Source of the DNA: Clostridium porci
GTDB lineage: Bacteria > Bacillota > Clostridia > Lachnospirales > Lachnospiraceae
NCBI RefSeq assembly: GCF_009696375.1
Contig: NZ_VUMD01000008.1
Coordinates: 1-64,000 of the forward strand
Direction: 5' to 3'
Length of the DNA: 64,000 nucleotides
Below the pieces are notes generated by a model. The model was not told the DNA's origin, searched no databases, and saw nothing but the letters and a program-made list of their open reading frames with translations. Position numbers and translations under genes: made by a program. Positions 14,556-23,939 of this stretch are shown here, in pieces (position 1 is the stretch's first letter; each line of letters opens with the position of its first letter).

Positions 14556-17075
14556 CTAGCAAAGAGCTCCCAAAGGCAGATGTCCACTTTGAGAAGCATC
14601 ACTTCCAACCGGCTGTGGTACGGAATTAAAATTATACCACGCCCCATCAATAAACTGGCTGCCGGTCCTCATGACTCCACTCTGAGGATCAAGATAATAC
14701 CAAAAACCGTCTTTTAAATCCTTATGCCATCCAGTCTTCATACCAGAATTTACATCAATATAGTACCAGCATCCAGAGGCATTATCGATCACCCAGCCTT
14801 CCTTCAAATAACCATTTGCGCCAAAGGCCCACCAGACACCGTCTATCTGCTTCCATGAGATATATTCTATAGCATTTCCCTGACTGTCTGCTAAAGTTTG
14901 ACCCGTTTCGCAATTTCCTCCTGCGTAGCAATAGCGCCAGCCAGCTTCATCCTTCACCCATCGTCCTGAAGCTGCAGCAGCCGGTTCTGGAACACCGGGC
15001 GCCTTGCTGCCGGATACATATCCTCCGCCGCCGGATGTTCTGCCTCCACCGCCGGATGTTCCGCCTCCACCGCCGGATGTTCCGCCTCCACCGCCGGATG
15101 TTCTGCCTCCACCGCTTCCGCCAGTTGTTTTATCCCCGCCTCCATCGGACATACTACTGTGATCGGGCGCTTCACCACCCTGCCTCTCTGCTTTCCATGC
15201 AATACCCACAGGGGACAAACCCTTTACAGTAAAGCGTATCCCCGCTTCTGTTTCCGTCACCTCAGGATACTCCAGCTGACCCGCCGCAAAGCCGTTTACA
15301 GAATCGTCAAACATATGAGTCACAATAAAATCATGGGTGGCTCCGCTGACCCCTGACGGAGCAAAATCTCCATACATAAGTTCGATCGTAACGCCGTCCT
15401 TTGGGAAATTATCATTGGTGGCGTCCGTCCACGTACCACCCTTATCGGCAGAGAGCTGGAGCTTCATATCAAAGGTTTTTGTGTTCTCCTCTGTATAGCC
15501 GCTTCCTCCCTTAGCTACAAGCTGCTTCTTCAGCGTTTCTGTAAGCTCCGATATAGTAGGATAGATGTTTTTCAGCCTCTCCGGCACTTGGGTAACGGGC
15601 TCCTTCACTATCTGCTCTAAAATGGTAATATCAAATGTAATTGTAGTCTTGCTGGGAGCATAGTTAGTATCACCACTATAATCTGCTTCAAAGGTGTACT
15701 TCTGCTCTGACAAATCCGTCTGTGTATAAATCGCCCTGCCGTCCACAAGCGCCTGACTGAAGCCGCTGGCTGGCGGATTACTTCCAGTAATATTGGTAAA
15801 CACTACAGTTCCAGTGGGGCTTACTCCGCCGCCTGCCTTGTCCACTACAGCCGTCAGCGTAACCTGTGGATTTTGGCCTGCTTCAGAAATAGCCTCGGTT
15901 ATTCTGAGCACAGAGGCTGCTCTCTCAATCCTAAAGTCAGCTGTTGCCTGACCAGTGTAGTCTCCCTTACCCCGGATCTCAACGGTCACAGTGCCTGCAT
16001 TGGTATGCTGTCCAATTCCATCCTTGCTATGCTTGTAAGCTTCTATCGTATAGTCGGTCATTTCCGTCAGCGCCTTCCCATTGGCTATGATAGCTGGCTT
16101 TTGCGCACTGCCATTATAGGTGTAAACGCCTTCTATGGTTATATTCATACCGGCAAGATCCTGTGGCTGTGAAGGCTGACCTCCCGTGCCCTGCTTTAAG
16201 GAGGTGATCCATTGATTGCCTACAAGAGTCAGGGTCATTCCCGTCTGGGTCATGTAAGGATGGAAGGTAAAACTATCTGACGGACTGCCTGCCGGAACTG
16301 CAATATAGGGCCAGCCATCCTCTGCATAGCCGGAAGTGCTTTTATCCATTGGTCTTACCCTGTCTGTCTGGAACTCCGTTACCCCGCGGATCGTTCCGGT
16401 AATTGCCAGCTTATCCTGATCCTTCATTACCAATTTACCGCTTCCATCGCTTCCGGTAAAATCCTTGACTAAAAAGGCATAGTCCTTCTGTATCACTGCA
16501 GATAAATCCAGCTCCGCTCCGGCTTCTATGGTTATATCTGTATTTCCGCTTAGCTGAGCAGGCTTTAAGGAGCCACTGCCCACTGTTAGAGAACCAATCT
16601 CTACAAGACTGAGATCCCCTACAGAAAAGCTTGTATTAAAAGTAACCTGGGCCGTTCTGTCCACGCCGCCGTATACTTGCTTAACAAAGCTGCCATTCAG
16701 GTTAATATCCACCGTGCCCTGGATTTTAAATTTTGAATCAATGCCGGTCCACATTCCATTGGGATTCCCCCCTCTTCTGTCCTCCCTGGCTCCACAGGCA
16801 TTAATCCTTCCCACATTCCCCTTTGTACCAGGTTCTATCGTAATTGTGGCATCTCCTGTAAAATCACTCTCTACCGTTTCATCATAGGCTCCCAAATCCA
16901 AAAAATTACCTGCGTAGATATTTCCAAGATCGTTATCTGTCCCCCGTATCGTAATCTCTCCATGGCCTCCGCCCGCCGGCACCTGGTTCTGAGACTCTGC
17001 TATATGCCCGCAGAAAAGATGGATTTCATTGGGCTCTCCCCATGAGGAGCCCTTATATTTTTTAACATTCTCCAA
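14556..17075 (-). CDS. Downstream frame of a frameshifted secreted cell-wall-binding protein
   Basis: 839 residues as an open frame, but it is really the continuation of the gene starting at 17799: coding-quality sequence (for example NITIEFNNSVRNAIIANGYS) extends upstream to the C11 tract at 17196. In order it has a right-handed beta-helix-like repeat region and an MBG/YDG-type domain (NITIEGVYTYNGSAQKP). A bacterial Ig-like domain (PTGTVVFTNITGSNPP), a Gly/Thr/Ser linker and cell-wall-binding repeats (GWVIDNASGCWYYIDVNSG, GFWYYLDPQSG) follow. It would sit on the cell surface, possibly as an adhesin. Without a frame change it lacks a signal peptide and is probably not made. Confidence 0.7.
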   Translation of the reverse strand: MENVKKYKGSSWGEPNEIHLFCGHIAESQNQVPAGGGHGEITIRGTDNDLGNIYAGNFLDLGAYDETVESDFTGDATITIEPGTKGNVGRINACGAREDRRGGNPNGMWTGIDSKFKIQGTVDINLNGSFVKQVYGGVDRTAQVTFNTSFSVGDLSLVEIGSLTVGSGSLKPAQLSGNTDITIEAGAELDLSAVIQKDYAFLVKDFTGSDGSGKLVMKDQDKLAITGTIRGVTEFQTDRVRPMDKSTSGYAEDGWPYIAVPAGSPSDSFTFHPYMTQTGMTLTLVGNQWITSLKQGTGGQPSQPQDLAGMNITIEGVYTYNGSAQKPAIIANGKALTEMTDYTIEAYKHSKDGIGQHTNAGTVTVEIRGKGDYTGQATADFRIERAASVLRITEAISEAGQNPQVTLTAVVDKAGGGVSPTGTVVFTNITGSNPPASGFSQALVDGRAIYTQTDLSEQKYTFEADYSGDTNYAPSKTTITFDITILEQIVKEPVTQVPERLKNIYPTISELTETLKKQLVAKGGSGYTEENTKTFDMKLQLSADKGGTWTDATNDNFPKDGVTIELMYGDFAPSGVSGATHDFIVTHMFDDSVNGFAAGQLEYPEVTETEAGIRFTVKGLSPVGIAWKAERQGGEAPDHSSMSDGGGDKTTGGSGGGRTSGGGGGTSGGGGGTSGGGGRTSGGGGYVSGSKAPGVPEPAAAASGRWVKDEAGWRYCYAGGNCETGQTLADSQGNAIEYISWKQIDGVWWAFGANGYLKEGWVIDNASGCWYYIDVNSGMKTGWHKDLKDGFWYYLDPQSGVMRTGSQFIDGAWYNFNSVPQPVGSDASQSGHLPLGALC
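15030..15113 (-). repeat. Four tandem 21-bp repeats encoding a Gly-rich linker
   Basis: Four copies of a 21-base unit, differing only at one C/T position, encode a heptad of Gly, Thr/Arg and Ser (GGGGTSG type). The linker joins the Ig-like region to the wall-binding repeats. Copy number could change by slippage in steps of seven residues without loss of frame. Confidence 0.85.
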
Positions 17076-17121
17076 TGTAAGGCTGTACCCATTGGCAATA
17101 ATTGCGTTTCGAACGGAATTA

Positions 17122-17799
17122 TTAAACTCTATAGTAATATTCTGAAAGGTTACATCCGCACCCAGAACAATTCCCGCCGTCCGGAGGTTCAGATGCCCCC
17201 CCCCCCTCCACAGTCACAGGCTTGTCAATAATCAGAGGAATGTCGCCTGACGCACCTAAGACATCTACCATAACACTACCCTGTACAATAATCCTGCCAT
17301 CCTCCGCCACTTTGCTTACAGCAGTCTGGAAATTTTTATAGGGACGCTCCTTTGAACCGTCACCTGTCGTATCTGAGCCTGTTTCAGATAGGTAAACCGT
17401 ATCACTTTCAACCGCGTCTATGCTGCGGGCCTTCCTTCTGACAGCGGTTGAAGGAGAGGATAGGTCATGCATAAAACCGCTGGGAGGCTCCAGAGATGGT
17501 AACGTATAGCCACAGGAAGCATCATGCAGATGGGCACAGTTAAGAGTCTCCTTCTCTTTGGGCGAAGCTGCAGGCCTTGCATTACTTCCGCTGGCGATCT
17601 CAGGCTCATCACCATAGCAATCCTCAGTATGGATATGAGAACAGGCAGACACCCCGGAAGATAAACTGCCAGAATCACCATCTTCCTTGTGGTATTCATA
17701 CTGTCCATCTGAAACGGCGGCATGAGCCGGCCATGGCGCGGCAACGCAGAACAGGCCAACTCCCAGCAGAACGGTTAACAGATTTCGTTTCATAATCAT
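17122..17799 (-). CDS. N-terminal part of frameshifted secreted surface protein
   Basis: 225 residues: a signal peptide (KRNLLTVLLGVGLFCVAAP, cleavage near AHA) and two Cys/His motifs of the CxHxHxxxC kind (CSHIHTEDCYG and CAHLHDASCGY). The start of a beta-helix domain follows (YLSETGSDTTGDGSKERPYKNF). The frame runs into a G11 tract and then an unrelated tail ending SEYYYRV. A tract of 10 or 13 G would continue into the frame below as ...VEGGG-HLNLRTAG..., giving a protein of about 1080 residues. AGGAGGT lies 10 bases before the ATG. Either a phase-off state, a true mutation or a sequencing error. Confidence 0.7.
   Translation of the reverse strand: MIMKRNLLTVLLGVGLFCVAAPWPAHAAVSDGQYEYHKEDGDSGSLSSGVSACSHIHTEDCYGDEPEIASGSNARPAASPKEKETLNCAHLHDASCGYTLPSLEPPSGFMHDLSSPSTAVRRKARSIDAVESDTVYLSETGSDTTGDGSKERPYKNFQTAVSKVAEDGRIIVQGSVMVDVLGASGDIPLIIDKPVTVEGGGASEPPDGGNCSGCGCNLSEYYYRV
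17196..17206 (-). repeat. G11 homopolymer tract inside a surface-protein gene
   Basis: Eleven G on the coding strand, placed early in a large secreted-protein gene, exactly where the reading frame is lost. The downstream frame is joined if the tract is 10 or 13 bases. This is the classic form of a slipped-strand contingency locus. Confidence 0.75.
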
Positions 17800-18236
17800 C
17801 TTATGGATTACCTCCTATCCTTTCTCTTACTTGTACATCTTGCGCATCGGAACATAACTAAAAGAGTCCTGACCATCCCAGAAGAGCATAGCTGAAAGCG
17901 CAAGCTTTAAGCAGCACAAAATGCAGCAGAAAATAGAGAAACCTTGCCCTAATCTCATCACAACCCTATATCCTCTACCAAATTTTCTCCTCCAAAATCA
18001 GAAGCGCATCGTATTTCCATAATGTGGATATGATACCATATCAGCCCCAAAATTTCAATAATACATTGCGTTTCTAAGCACCCTTAGCTTTCTTTCTCAG
18101 GCAGGCTCCTGTGGTTTGCGCCAGCTTTCCCTCCAAGCAGCAGATCAGAGGACAGCTTTTCTACTTTAATAACCTATAACCAACATTTTAACCAACATTA
18201 TGAAGGATTGTTAAAAAATATTATCATTAAAAACTA

Positions 18237-18266
18237 TTGACGTGTATACAATGTGCATAATATAAT
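18237..18266 (+). promoter_or_regulatory. Promoter of the pyruvate formate-lyase locus
   Basis: TTGACG, 18 bases, TATAAT, about 170 bases before pflB, with the small hairpin GTTGC-AAAA-GCAAC just downstream. TTGTTAA at about 18209 resembles a half site of the redox repressor Rex, which often controls clostridial fermentation genes; that link is weak. The rest of 17800-18437 shows no gene. Confidence 0.6.
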
Positions 18267-18437
18267 ATTTGTTGCAAAAGCAACAGCGTAAACCAACAAT
18301 TTACAGTAGACTGTAGTTGCCAGAAGGAAGGGCGAAGCACCAAATATTCTTCTGACTGGTATTACTGTGAATGATTTGGTTAACAATAATTTTAATATCA
18401 ACCCATCAACTCACCTTATGTCACAGGAGGAAAGTCA

Positions 18438-20546
18438 ATGAGAACAGAATGGAACACATTTAAGGGAGGCACTTGGCAGAGAGAAATCAATGTCCGAGAT
18501 TTTATCCAGAAAAATTATACTCCCTATGACGGCGATGATGCATTCCTGGAAGGCCCCACGAAAAACACGCTGGAGCTTTGGGATCAGGTAATGGATCTGA
18601 CAAAACAGGAGCGGGAAGCCGGAGGCGTTCTGGACATGGATACCAAGATCATATCCACTATCACCTCCCATGGCCCCGGATACTTAAATAAGGAAAAGGA
18701 AACCATCGTAGGCTTTCAGACTGATAAACCCTTCAAGCGTTCCCTTCAGCCCTATGGCGGTATCCGTATGGCAGTGAAAGCCTGCCAGGACAACGGCTAT
18801 GAGGTTGACCCGGAAATCGTAGAATTTTTTACAAAACACAGAAAAACTCACAACGCAGGCGTATTCGACGCTTACACCGATGAAATGAGAGCCTGCCGCT
18901 CCAGCCATATCATCACTGGACTTCCTGACGCTTACGGACGCGGACGCATCATCGGCGATTACCGCCGTGTAGCCCTCTACGGCGTGGACGCCCTCATTGC
19001 TGAGAAGAAAGAGGAAAAGGACTCCACCCGTACTACAATGTACTCGGATGTTATCAGGGAGCGGGAGGAGCTGTCCGAGCAGATCCGAGCTTTGGAGGAT
19101 TTAAAGAAGCTAGGCTCCATCTACGGCTTTGACATTTCAAGACCTGCCGCAGATGTTAAGGAGGCAATTCAATGGACCTACTTTGGATATCTGGCTGCCG
19201 TAAAGGAACAGAACGGAGCCGCCATGTCTCTCGGCCGTACCTCTACCTTTATGGACATTTACGCGGAGCGTGACTTAAAAGAGGGCCGCTATACGGAACA
19301 GGAAATTCAGGAGTTTATCGACCACTTCATCATGAAGCTGCGTCTTGTAAAGTTCGCCAGAACCCCTGAATATAACGAGCTGTTTTCCGGCGATCCTACC
19401 TGGGTAACAGAGTCTATCGCGGGAATCGGCATCGACGGCCGCCACATGGTAACCAAAATGTCCTTCCGTTACCTGCACACCCTTCAGAACCTGGGAACCG
19501 CACCGGAGCCGAACCTAACGGTTTTGTGGTCTACGAAACTGCCTGAGAATTTTAAGCGCTTCTGTGCTAAGACCTCCATCCAGTCCTCCTCCATCCAGTA
19601 TGAAAACGATGATCTGATGAGAGTGACTCACGGAGATGATTATGCCATCGCATGCTGCGTATCCAGCATGAGAGTAGGTAAAGAAATGCAGTTCTTCGGC
19701 GCAAGAGCAAACCTGGCCAAGTGCCTCCTCTATGCCATCAACGGAGGCGTAGATGAAATTTCAGGCAAGCAGGTAGGGCCAAAGTACCGTCCGATTACCA
19801 GCGAGTACCTGGACTACGAGGAGGTTTTAGACCGCTACAAGGACATGATGAAATGGCTAGCCAAGGTATACGTAAACGCCCTGAACATCATCCACTATAA
19901 CCATGACCGCTACTGCTATGAGCGGCTCCAGATGGCCCTTCACGACAAAAAGGTTACCAGATGGTTTGCTACCGGAATCGCCGGACTTTCCGTTGTGGCA
20001 GACTCCTTATCTGCCATCAAGTATGCAAAGGTAAAAACAGTCCGCAATGACAAGGGCATCGTGGTAGATTATATTGTAGAGGGAGATTTCCCCAAATACG
20101 GAAACAATGACGACCGTGTAGACGAAATAGCTTCCAAGCTGGTACACATTTTCATGAGCTATATAAAGAGCAACCACACCTACCGGGGCGGTATTCCAAC
20201 CACCTCTATCCTGACCATTACCTCCAACGTGGTTTACGGTAAAAATACCGGCTCCACACCAGACGGGCGCAAAGGCGGGCAGCCATTTGCACCTGGAGCA
20301 AACCCAATGCATCACAGAGACAGCCACGGAGCTGTGGCCTCCCTGGCATCCGTCGCTAAGCTGCCCTTCAGAGATGCTCAGGACGGTATCTCCAATACCT
20401 TTTCTATCATCCCAGGAGCCTTGGGCAAGGATGAGCAGGTATTTATGGGAGACTTGGAAGTGGAATTATCCGGCTGTGCCAGCTGTCAGACGGGAGGCAA
20501 TCTTGTTGAGGGCCTGGACTCTGAGACTGACATTGAAGAATCCTAA
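18438..20546 (+). CDS. pflB: Pyruvate formate-lyase catalytic subunit lacking the glycyl-radical domain
   Basis: 702 residues. It converts pyruvate and CoA to acetyl-CoA and formate in anaerobic fermentation. The active-site cysteine pair is in [10 protein letters not shown] (Cys406-Cys407), followed by the family-typical [14 protein letters not shown]. Homologues run on to a C-terminal glycyl-radical domain with RVSGYA. Here the protein stops after ...[17 protein letters not shown] and a short tail with a CxxC pair. The missing domain is encoded by the next gene at 20635. Several stops in frame rule out simple read-through. AGGAGGAAAG precedes the ATG. The enzyme presumably works as a complex with the small protein. 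Confidence 0.88.
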   Translation: MRTEWNTFKGGTWQREINVRDFIQKNYTPYDGDDAFLEGPTKNTLELWDQVMDLTKQEREAGGVLDMDTKIISTITSHGPGYLNKEKETIVGFQTDKPFKRSLQPYGGIRMAVKACQDNGYEVDPEIVEFFTKHRKTHNAGVFDAYTDEMRACRSSHIITGLPDAYGRGRIIGDYRRVALYGVDALIAEKKEEKDSTRTTMYSDVIREREELSEQIRALEDLKKLGSIYGFDISRPAADVKEAIQWTYFGYLAAVKEQNGAAMSLGRTSTFMDIYAERDLKEGRYTEQEIQEFIDHFIMKLRLVKFARTPEYNELFSGDPTWVTESIAGIGIDGRHMVTKMSFRYLHTLQNLGTAPEPNLTVLWSTKLPENFKRFCAKTSIQSSSIQYENDDLMRVTHGDDYAIACCVSSMRVGKEMQFFGARANLAKCLLYAINGGVDEISGKQVGPKYRPITSEYLDYEEVLDRYKDMMKWLAKVYVNALNIIHYNHDRYCYERLQMALHDKKVTRWFATGIAGLSVVADSLSAIKYAKVKTVRNDKGIVVDYIVEGDFPKYGNNDDRVDEIASKLVHIFMSYIKSNHTYRGGIPTTSILTITSNVVYGKNTGSTPDGRKGGQPFAPGANPMHHRDSHGAVASLASVAKLPFRDAQDGISNTFSIIPGALGKDEQVFMGDLEVELSGCASCQTGGNLVEGLDSETDIEES

Positions 20547-20634
20547 ATCCGGCTGCCATAAGCATATGTACTATGAGCCTGCAGGATTACAGTCACTGTA
20601 TCAACCAGTTATCTAAGAAAGAGAGGACAAAACT

Positions 20635-20880
20635 ATGATAAAAGCAAGCGAATCACAGATCGACAACCTGGTAGCACTCCTGGACGGCTACGCTCAGGAG
20701 GGAGGGCACCATCTGAATGTGAATGTATTCAGCAAGGAAACCCTTCTGGATGCTCAGGCCCACCCTGAACAATATCCTCAGCTGACCGTAAGAGTATCCG
20801 GCTATGCCGTTAACTTTAACAAGCTGACCAAGGAGCAGCAGGACGAGGTAATTTCCAGAACCTTTCATGGCTCCATATAA
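20635..20880 (+). CDS. Stand-alone glycyl-radical domain of pyruvate formate-lyase
   Basis: 81 residues matching the C-terminal domain of pyruvate formate-lyase: [19 protein letters not shown], then [15 protein letters not shown] with the radical glycine at position 56, ending SRTFHGSI. It resembles GrcA/YfiD, which can replace a damaged radical domain in E. coli. Here no complete copy remains, so it should be essential for the enzyme. It has its own GAGAGG site and lies 88 bases after pflB and before pflA. The activase should install the radical on this small protein. Confidence 0.88.
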   Translation: MIKASESQIDNLVALLDGYAQEGGHHLNVNVFSKETLLDAQAHPEQYPQLTVRVSGYAVNFNKLTKEQQDEVISRTFHGSI

Positions 20881-20888
20881 TTGGACGC

Positions 20889-20922
20889 AAAAGGCTCCTG
20901 TCAGTTGAAAGGAGCCTTTTTT
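20889..20922 (+). terminator. Terminator between the radical-domain gene and pflA
   Basis: AGGCTCCT and AGGAGCCT form a stem followed by TTTTTT, directly after the stop. It may lower pflA expression relative to pflB. Confidence 0.8.
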
Positions 20923-20977
20923 AATGATAAACCAGTGAAAGCATCTTCTGCGCCATCTTAGAAAGGAGCGCTGCAAA

Positions 20978-21730
20978 ATGATAGGACGCATTCATTCCAT
21001 AGAAAGCTTTGGCACCGTTGACGGGCCAGGAATCCGCATGGTGATTTTCTTAAGCGGCTGTCCCATGAGATGCCTCTACTGCCATAATCCTGACACCTGG
21101 GATCCCAAAGGCGGTACTCCCATGACAGTCCCAGATATTTTAAGCCAGTATGAAACTGCCCGGCATTTCTATAAAAAAGGCGGCATTACAGTCAGCGGCG
21201 GAGAGCCGCTTATGCAAATTGGCTTTGTTACAGAGCTCTTTGAAGCTGCCAAACAACAGGGCATACACACCTGTCTGGATACCTCCGGCATCACCTTTAA
21301 TCCGTCCTCTGACGCTCTTATGGCTCGCTTTGACCGTTTGGTTGCATCCACCGATCTGGTGCTTTTAGACATCAAGCACATTGATCCAGAGGAGCACCTT
21401 AAGCTTTGCGCCCAGCCTCAGGACAATATTCTTGCTTTTTCCAGATATTTGGAAAATAAGGGGATTCCTGTTTGGATCCGCCATGTAGTTGTTCCCGGCT
21501 ATACAGATCATCCTGACTATCTGCTGCGCCTGGGGCATTTTCTGGGGACCTTAAAAAACGTTAAGGCTCTGGACGTGCTTCCTTATCATGATATGGGAAA
21601 GAAAAAGTACAGGGAAATGGGCCTGTCCTATCCCCTGGAGGATGTATCCCCCCTCCCGAAGGAAAAGGCTCAGGAAGCCCGCAGAATCATTCTCAGGGGA
21701 ATGAGGGAAGCCAGAGCAAATTGCTCATAA
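20978..21730 (+). CDS. pflA: Pyruvate formate-lyase activating enzyme
   Basis: 250 residues of the radical SAM family. Cys28, Cys32 and Cys35 in GCPMRCLYCHNPDTW form the CxxxCxxC cluster site, and GGITVSGGEPLMQ is the SAM-binding GGE motif. It takes an electron, cleaves S-adenosylmethionine and abstracts hydrogen from the glycine of pyruvate formate-lyase, here on the separate small protein. GAAAGGAG precedes the ATG. The gene is 97 bases after the radical-domain gene, beyond a terminator. Confidence 0.92.
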   Translation: MIGRIHSIESFGTVDGPGIRMVIFLSGCPMRCLYCHNPDTWDPKGGTPMTVPDILSQYETARHFYKKGGITVSGGEPLMQIGFVTELFEAAKQQGIHTCLDTSGITFNPSSDALMARFDRLVASTDLVLLDIKHIDPEEHLKLCAQPQDNILAFSRYLENKGIPVWIRHVVVPGYTDHPDYLLRLGHFLGTLKNVKALDVLPYHDMGKKKYREMGLSYPLEDVSPLPKEKAQEARRIILRGMREARANCS

Positions 21731-21839
21731 ATTAGTGCAATTTTCAACACACCAGGCAGCATTTTCCTCTTGAATAATTAACTGTTATCGTTTAGAATGA
21801 AAGAGACAATGTATATCAATCATAAGGAGGTAATCTATC

Positions 21840-22007
21840 ATGGCATATGTAATTAATGACTCTTGTGTAAGCTGCGGCAGCTGTGCTGGAGAATGTCCAG
21901 TCAGCGCAATCTCCGAAGGAGACGGAAAGTACGTAATCGACGCTGATACCTGCATCGACTGCGGCACTTGCGCGGCTGTCTGCCCAACCGGAGCTATCGA
22001 GGGCTAA
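21840..22007 (+). CDS. 2[4Fe-4S] ferredoxin
   Basis: A 55-residue clostridial-type ferredoxin. Cys9, 12, 15, 19 and Cys38, 41, 44, 48 form two CxxCxxCxxxCP motifs. AAGGAGG lies before the ATG. It carries low-potential electrons; placed after pflA it could serve the radical SAM activase, but it may equally be a general electron carrier. Confidence 0.92.
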   Translation: MAYVINDSCVSCGSCAGECPVSAISEGDGKYVIDADTCIDCGTCAAVCPTGAIEG

Positions 22008-22022
22008 GCAAGGTACATAAAG

Positions 22023-22063
22023 AGCTGCTTCCTTCTGAAATATCTCATAAGGAGGCAGCTTTT
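22023..22063 (+). terminator. Terminator of the ferredoxin gene
   Basis: AGCTGCTTCCTT pairs with AAGGAGGCAGCT (one mismatch), followed by TTT, shortly after the stop. The 280 bases after it, AT-rich, hold nothing recognised. Confidence 0.65.
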
Positions 22064-22348
22064 ATCCAAGAACCGGCATGGTAATATCACACTATTTTTT
22101 AAGCAGAGTACCTCTCAGGCATCTATTTTAATGTTTTTGCGGCACTCTCTTAACAGCCTGAATCACAAAAATTATATTTCCTGTATCTCTAAAAAATCTT
22201 CTGCTTTAACTCTTGAGAAAGAACCCTTGCCAACAATAGAGCTACCATCCTGTTGATCATTTTTTCACAGCTTTAGTTCTTTCTTATGTTTGTGTGAATA
22301 GAAATGGAACTATAAACTAAATTAGATGATCTCAGACTCAAACTGTTT

Positions 22349-22950
22349 TTATAAAACATCAGAAAAATGAGGCCGCAATTTCATATATATACGTAAATTG
22401 GCAATTAGCAGAAGAACCGTTACTGCCCAAAAATAAATTGTATTAAGTGGTCTTTGCCAAAACAAGTCATTAGTAAGTAAACTATCCCTGTAACCATTGA
22501 CAATATAGTAAACAGGATTGATTTTTAAAACTTGCTCCAGCCATTTTGGATGATTTGGAAACATTTCGGGCGCCCACATGATTGGTGTTAACCACATACC
22601 AAACTGCATTAATATACCTACAATTTGTGCCATATCTCTGAAAAACACATTGATGCCTGAAGTAAAATATACAATCGACAAAGAAAATGTAATTGCTGCA
22701 AACGAATAATAAATTAATTGCAGCCAACCAAACGTAGGTATTCTTCCATATAACAAAAAAACAATCAAGGTAATAGATAGAAAAATAACATGAACCAAAA
22801 AACAGGAAAAAGTTTTTATTACGGGTAGTAATTCAACATTAAAGACCCTCTTTTTTACTAGAAAGCCATACTCAAACAAACAATTTGTTCCATTATTTAC
22901 GGTTTCATTAATAAAAAACCATGGGGCTGCTTCTATTTTTATACCCTGCG
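22349..22950 (-). pseudogene. Truncated polysaccharide-export ABC permease
   Basis: The open frame gives 176 residues (to 22879), but homologous sequence continues upstream in frame (EAAPWFFINETVNNGTNCLFEYG) to about 22950, where a TAG and unrelated sequence take over. It matches the ABC-2 permeases that export teichoic acid or O-antigen (TagG/RfbA type), with four hydrophobic helices and PEMFPNHPKWLEQVLKINP. About the first 80 residues are missing and no ATPase partner is nearby. The stretch is more AT-rich than its surroundings, suggesting a remnant of transferred DNA. Confidence 0.7.
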
Positions 22951-23091
22951 GCTTCGGCTAATTCTCCAATACCAAACTGCAGTAAATCACAAAACCCAAC
23001 TCCCTTGCTCTTTTTTCATTACCGGCGAATATACTATTCCATGAATACTTCATTTCAAACTATGATTTGATTCCATTTAGAGGAAACGTAT

Positions 23092-23808
23092 ATGAAGAAA
23101 CCCGTTATCTGCATTACTCCATCCCACAACACGGAAACGGATGATTTAAGCCTGCGTCCCACCTATGTTCGCGCTATCTCCTCTGCCGGGGGACTGCCTA
23201 TTGTCATGACGCTGGAGGCTGAATCAGAGGATCTGGACCAATTAGTAAGTCTTTGCCACGGCTTTCTCTTTTCAGGAGGCCCCGACCCCCACCCCTTTCT
23301 CTTCGGCGAGGAGACTCAGCTTCACTGCGGCAATGTATCTGTCATCAGGGATCGTCTTGAGCTGGCTCTGCTGAACAAGGCGATGGCGGCCAGAAAGCCC
23401 ATCCTGGGTATCTGCCGGGGAATACAGCTTATTAACGTAGCTCTGGGAGGAGATATCTATCAGGATATATCAAGCCAGACCAGCAGCCGCTTTCCCATCG
23501 CACATCAGCAGCCCTTTGCCTATACAGTTCCTTCTCACCACGCAAAAGTGACAAAGGATTCCCTTTTGTCTGCAATCGTCTGTGGACAGCAGGAGCTGGA
23601 AGTCAACAGCATGCACCACCAGGCCTGCCGCCAGGCCGCTCCCTGTCTGACTGTCAGCGCTTATGCTCCCGACGGCCTTATAGAAGCTCTTGAAATGCCA
23701 GAGTACCCTTATCTTCTAGGGGTTCAATGGCACCCGGAATACCTGTGGCAGACAGATAAGGGAGCAGCCAACATATTTAAAAGTTTTATTAACGCCTGCA
23801 AAAGCTAA
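23092..23808 (+). CDS. Gamma-glutamyl-gamma-aminobutyrate hydrolase family protein (peptidase C26)
   Basis: 238 residues with a class-I glutamine-amidotransferase-like fold. The nucleophile cysteine is in LGICRGIQLINVALGG and the His-Glu pair in GVQWHPE. The FSGGPDPHP loop is typical of PuuD-type hydrolases, which cleave gamma-glutamyl amides such as gamma-glutamyl-GABA. The true substrate is not shown by the context. AGAGGAAA precedes the ATG; single gene. Confidence 0.82.
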   Translation: MKKPVICITPSHNTETDDLSLRPTYVRAISSAGGLPIVMTLEAESEDLDQLVSLCHGFLFSGGPDPHPFLFGEETQLHCGNVSVIRDRLELALLNKAMAARKPILGICRGIQLINVALGGDIYQDISSQTSSRFPIAHQQPFAYTVPSHHAKVTKDSLLSAIVCGQQELEVNSMHHQACRQAAPCLTVSAYAPDGLIEALEMPEYPYLLGVQWHPEYLWQTDKGAANIFKSFINACKS

Positions 23809-23872
23809 GTCTCCCGAATACACCTTTAAGCCTGCCAAGCTTATCCTTTTACGTAAAAGAAGCACAAAAGAC

Positions 23873-23908
23873 GCCGCTCCACACACTGAATCCAGTTTAT
23901 GGAGCGGC
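23873..23908. terminator. Bidirectional terminator between converging genes
   Basis: GCCGCTCC and GGAGCGGC form an 8-bp stem. The minus strand continues GTCTTTTGTG and the plus strand CTTTGTG. It lies between the C26 hydrolase and the anti-sigma gene, which converge. Confidence 0.7.
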
Positions 23909-23939
23909 CTTTGTGCTTACCGGACCTTATAAGCCCATC

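Noticed and set aside
15030-15113. CRISPR-like array
   Set aside because: The 21-bp units are directly adjacent with no spacers and encode a glycine linker in frame.
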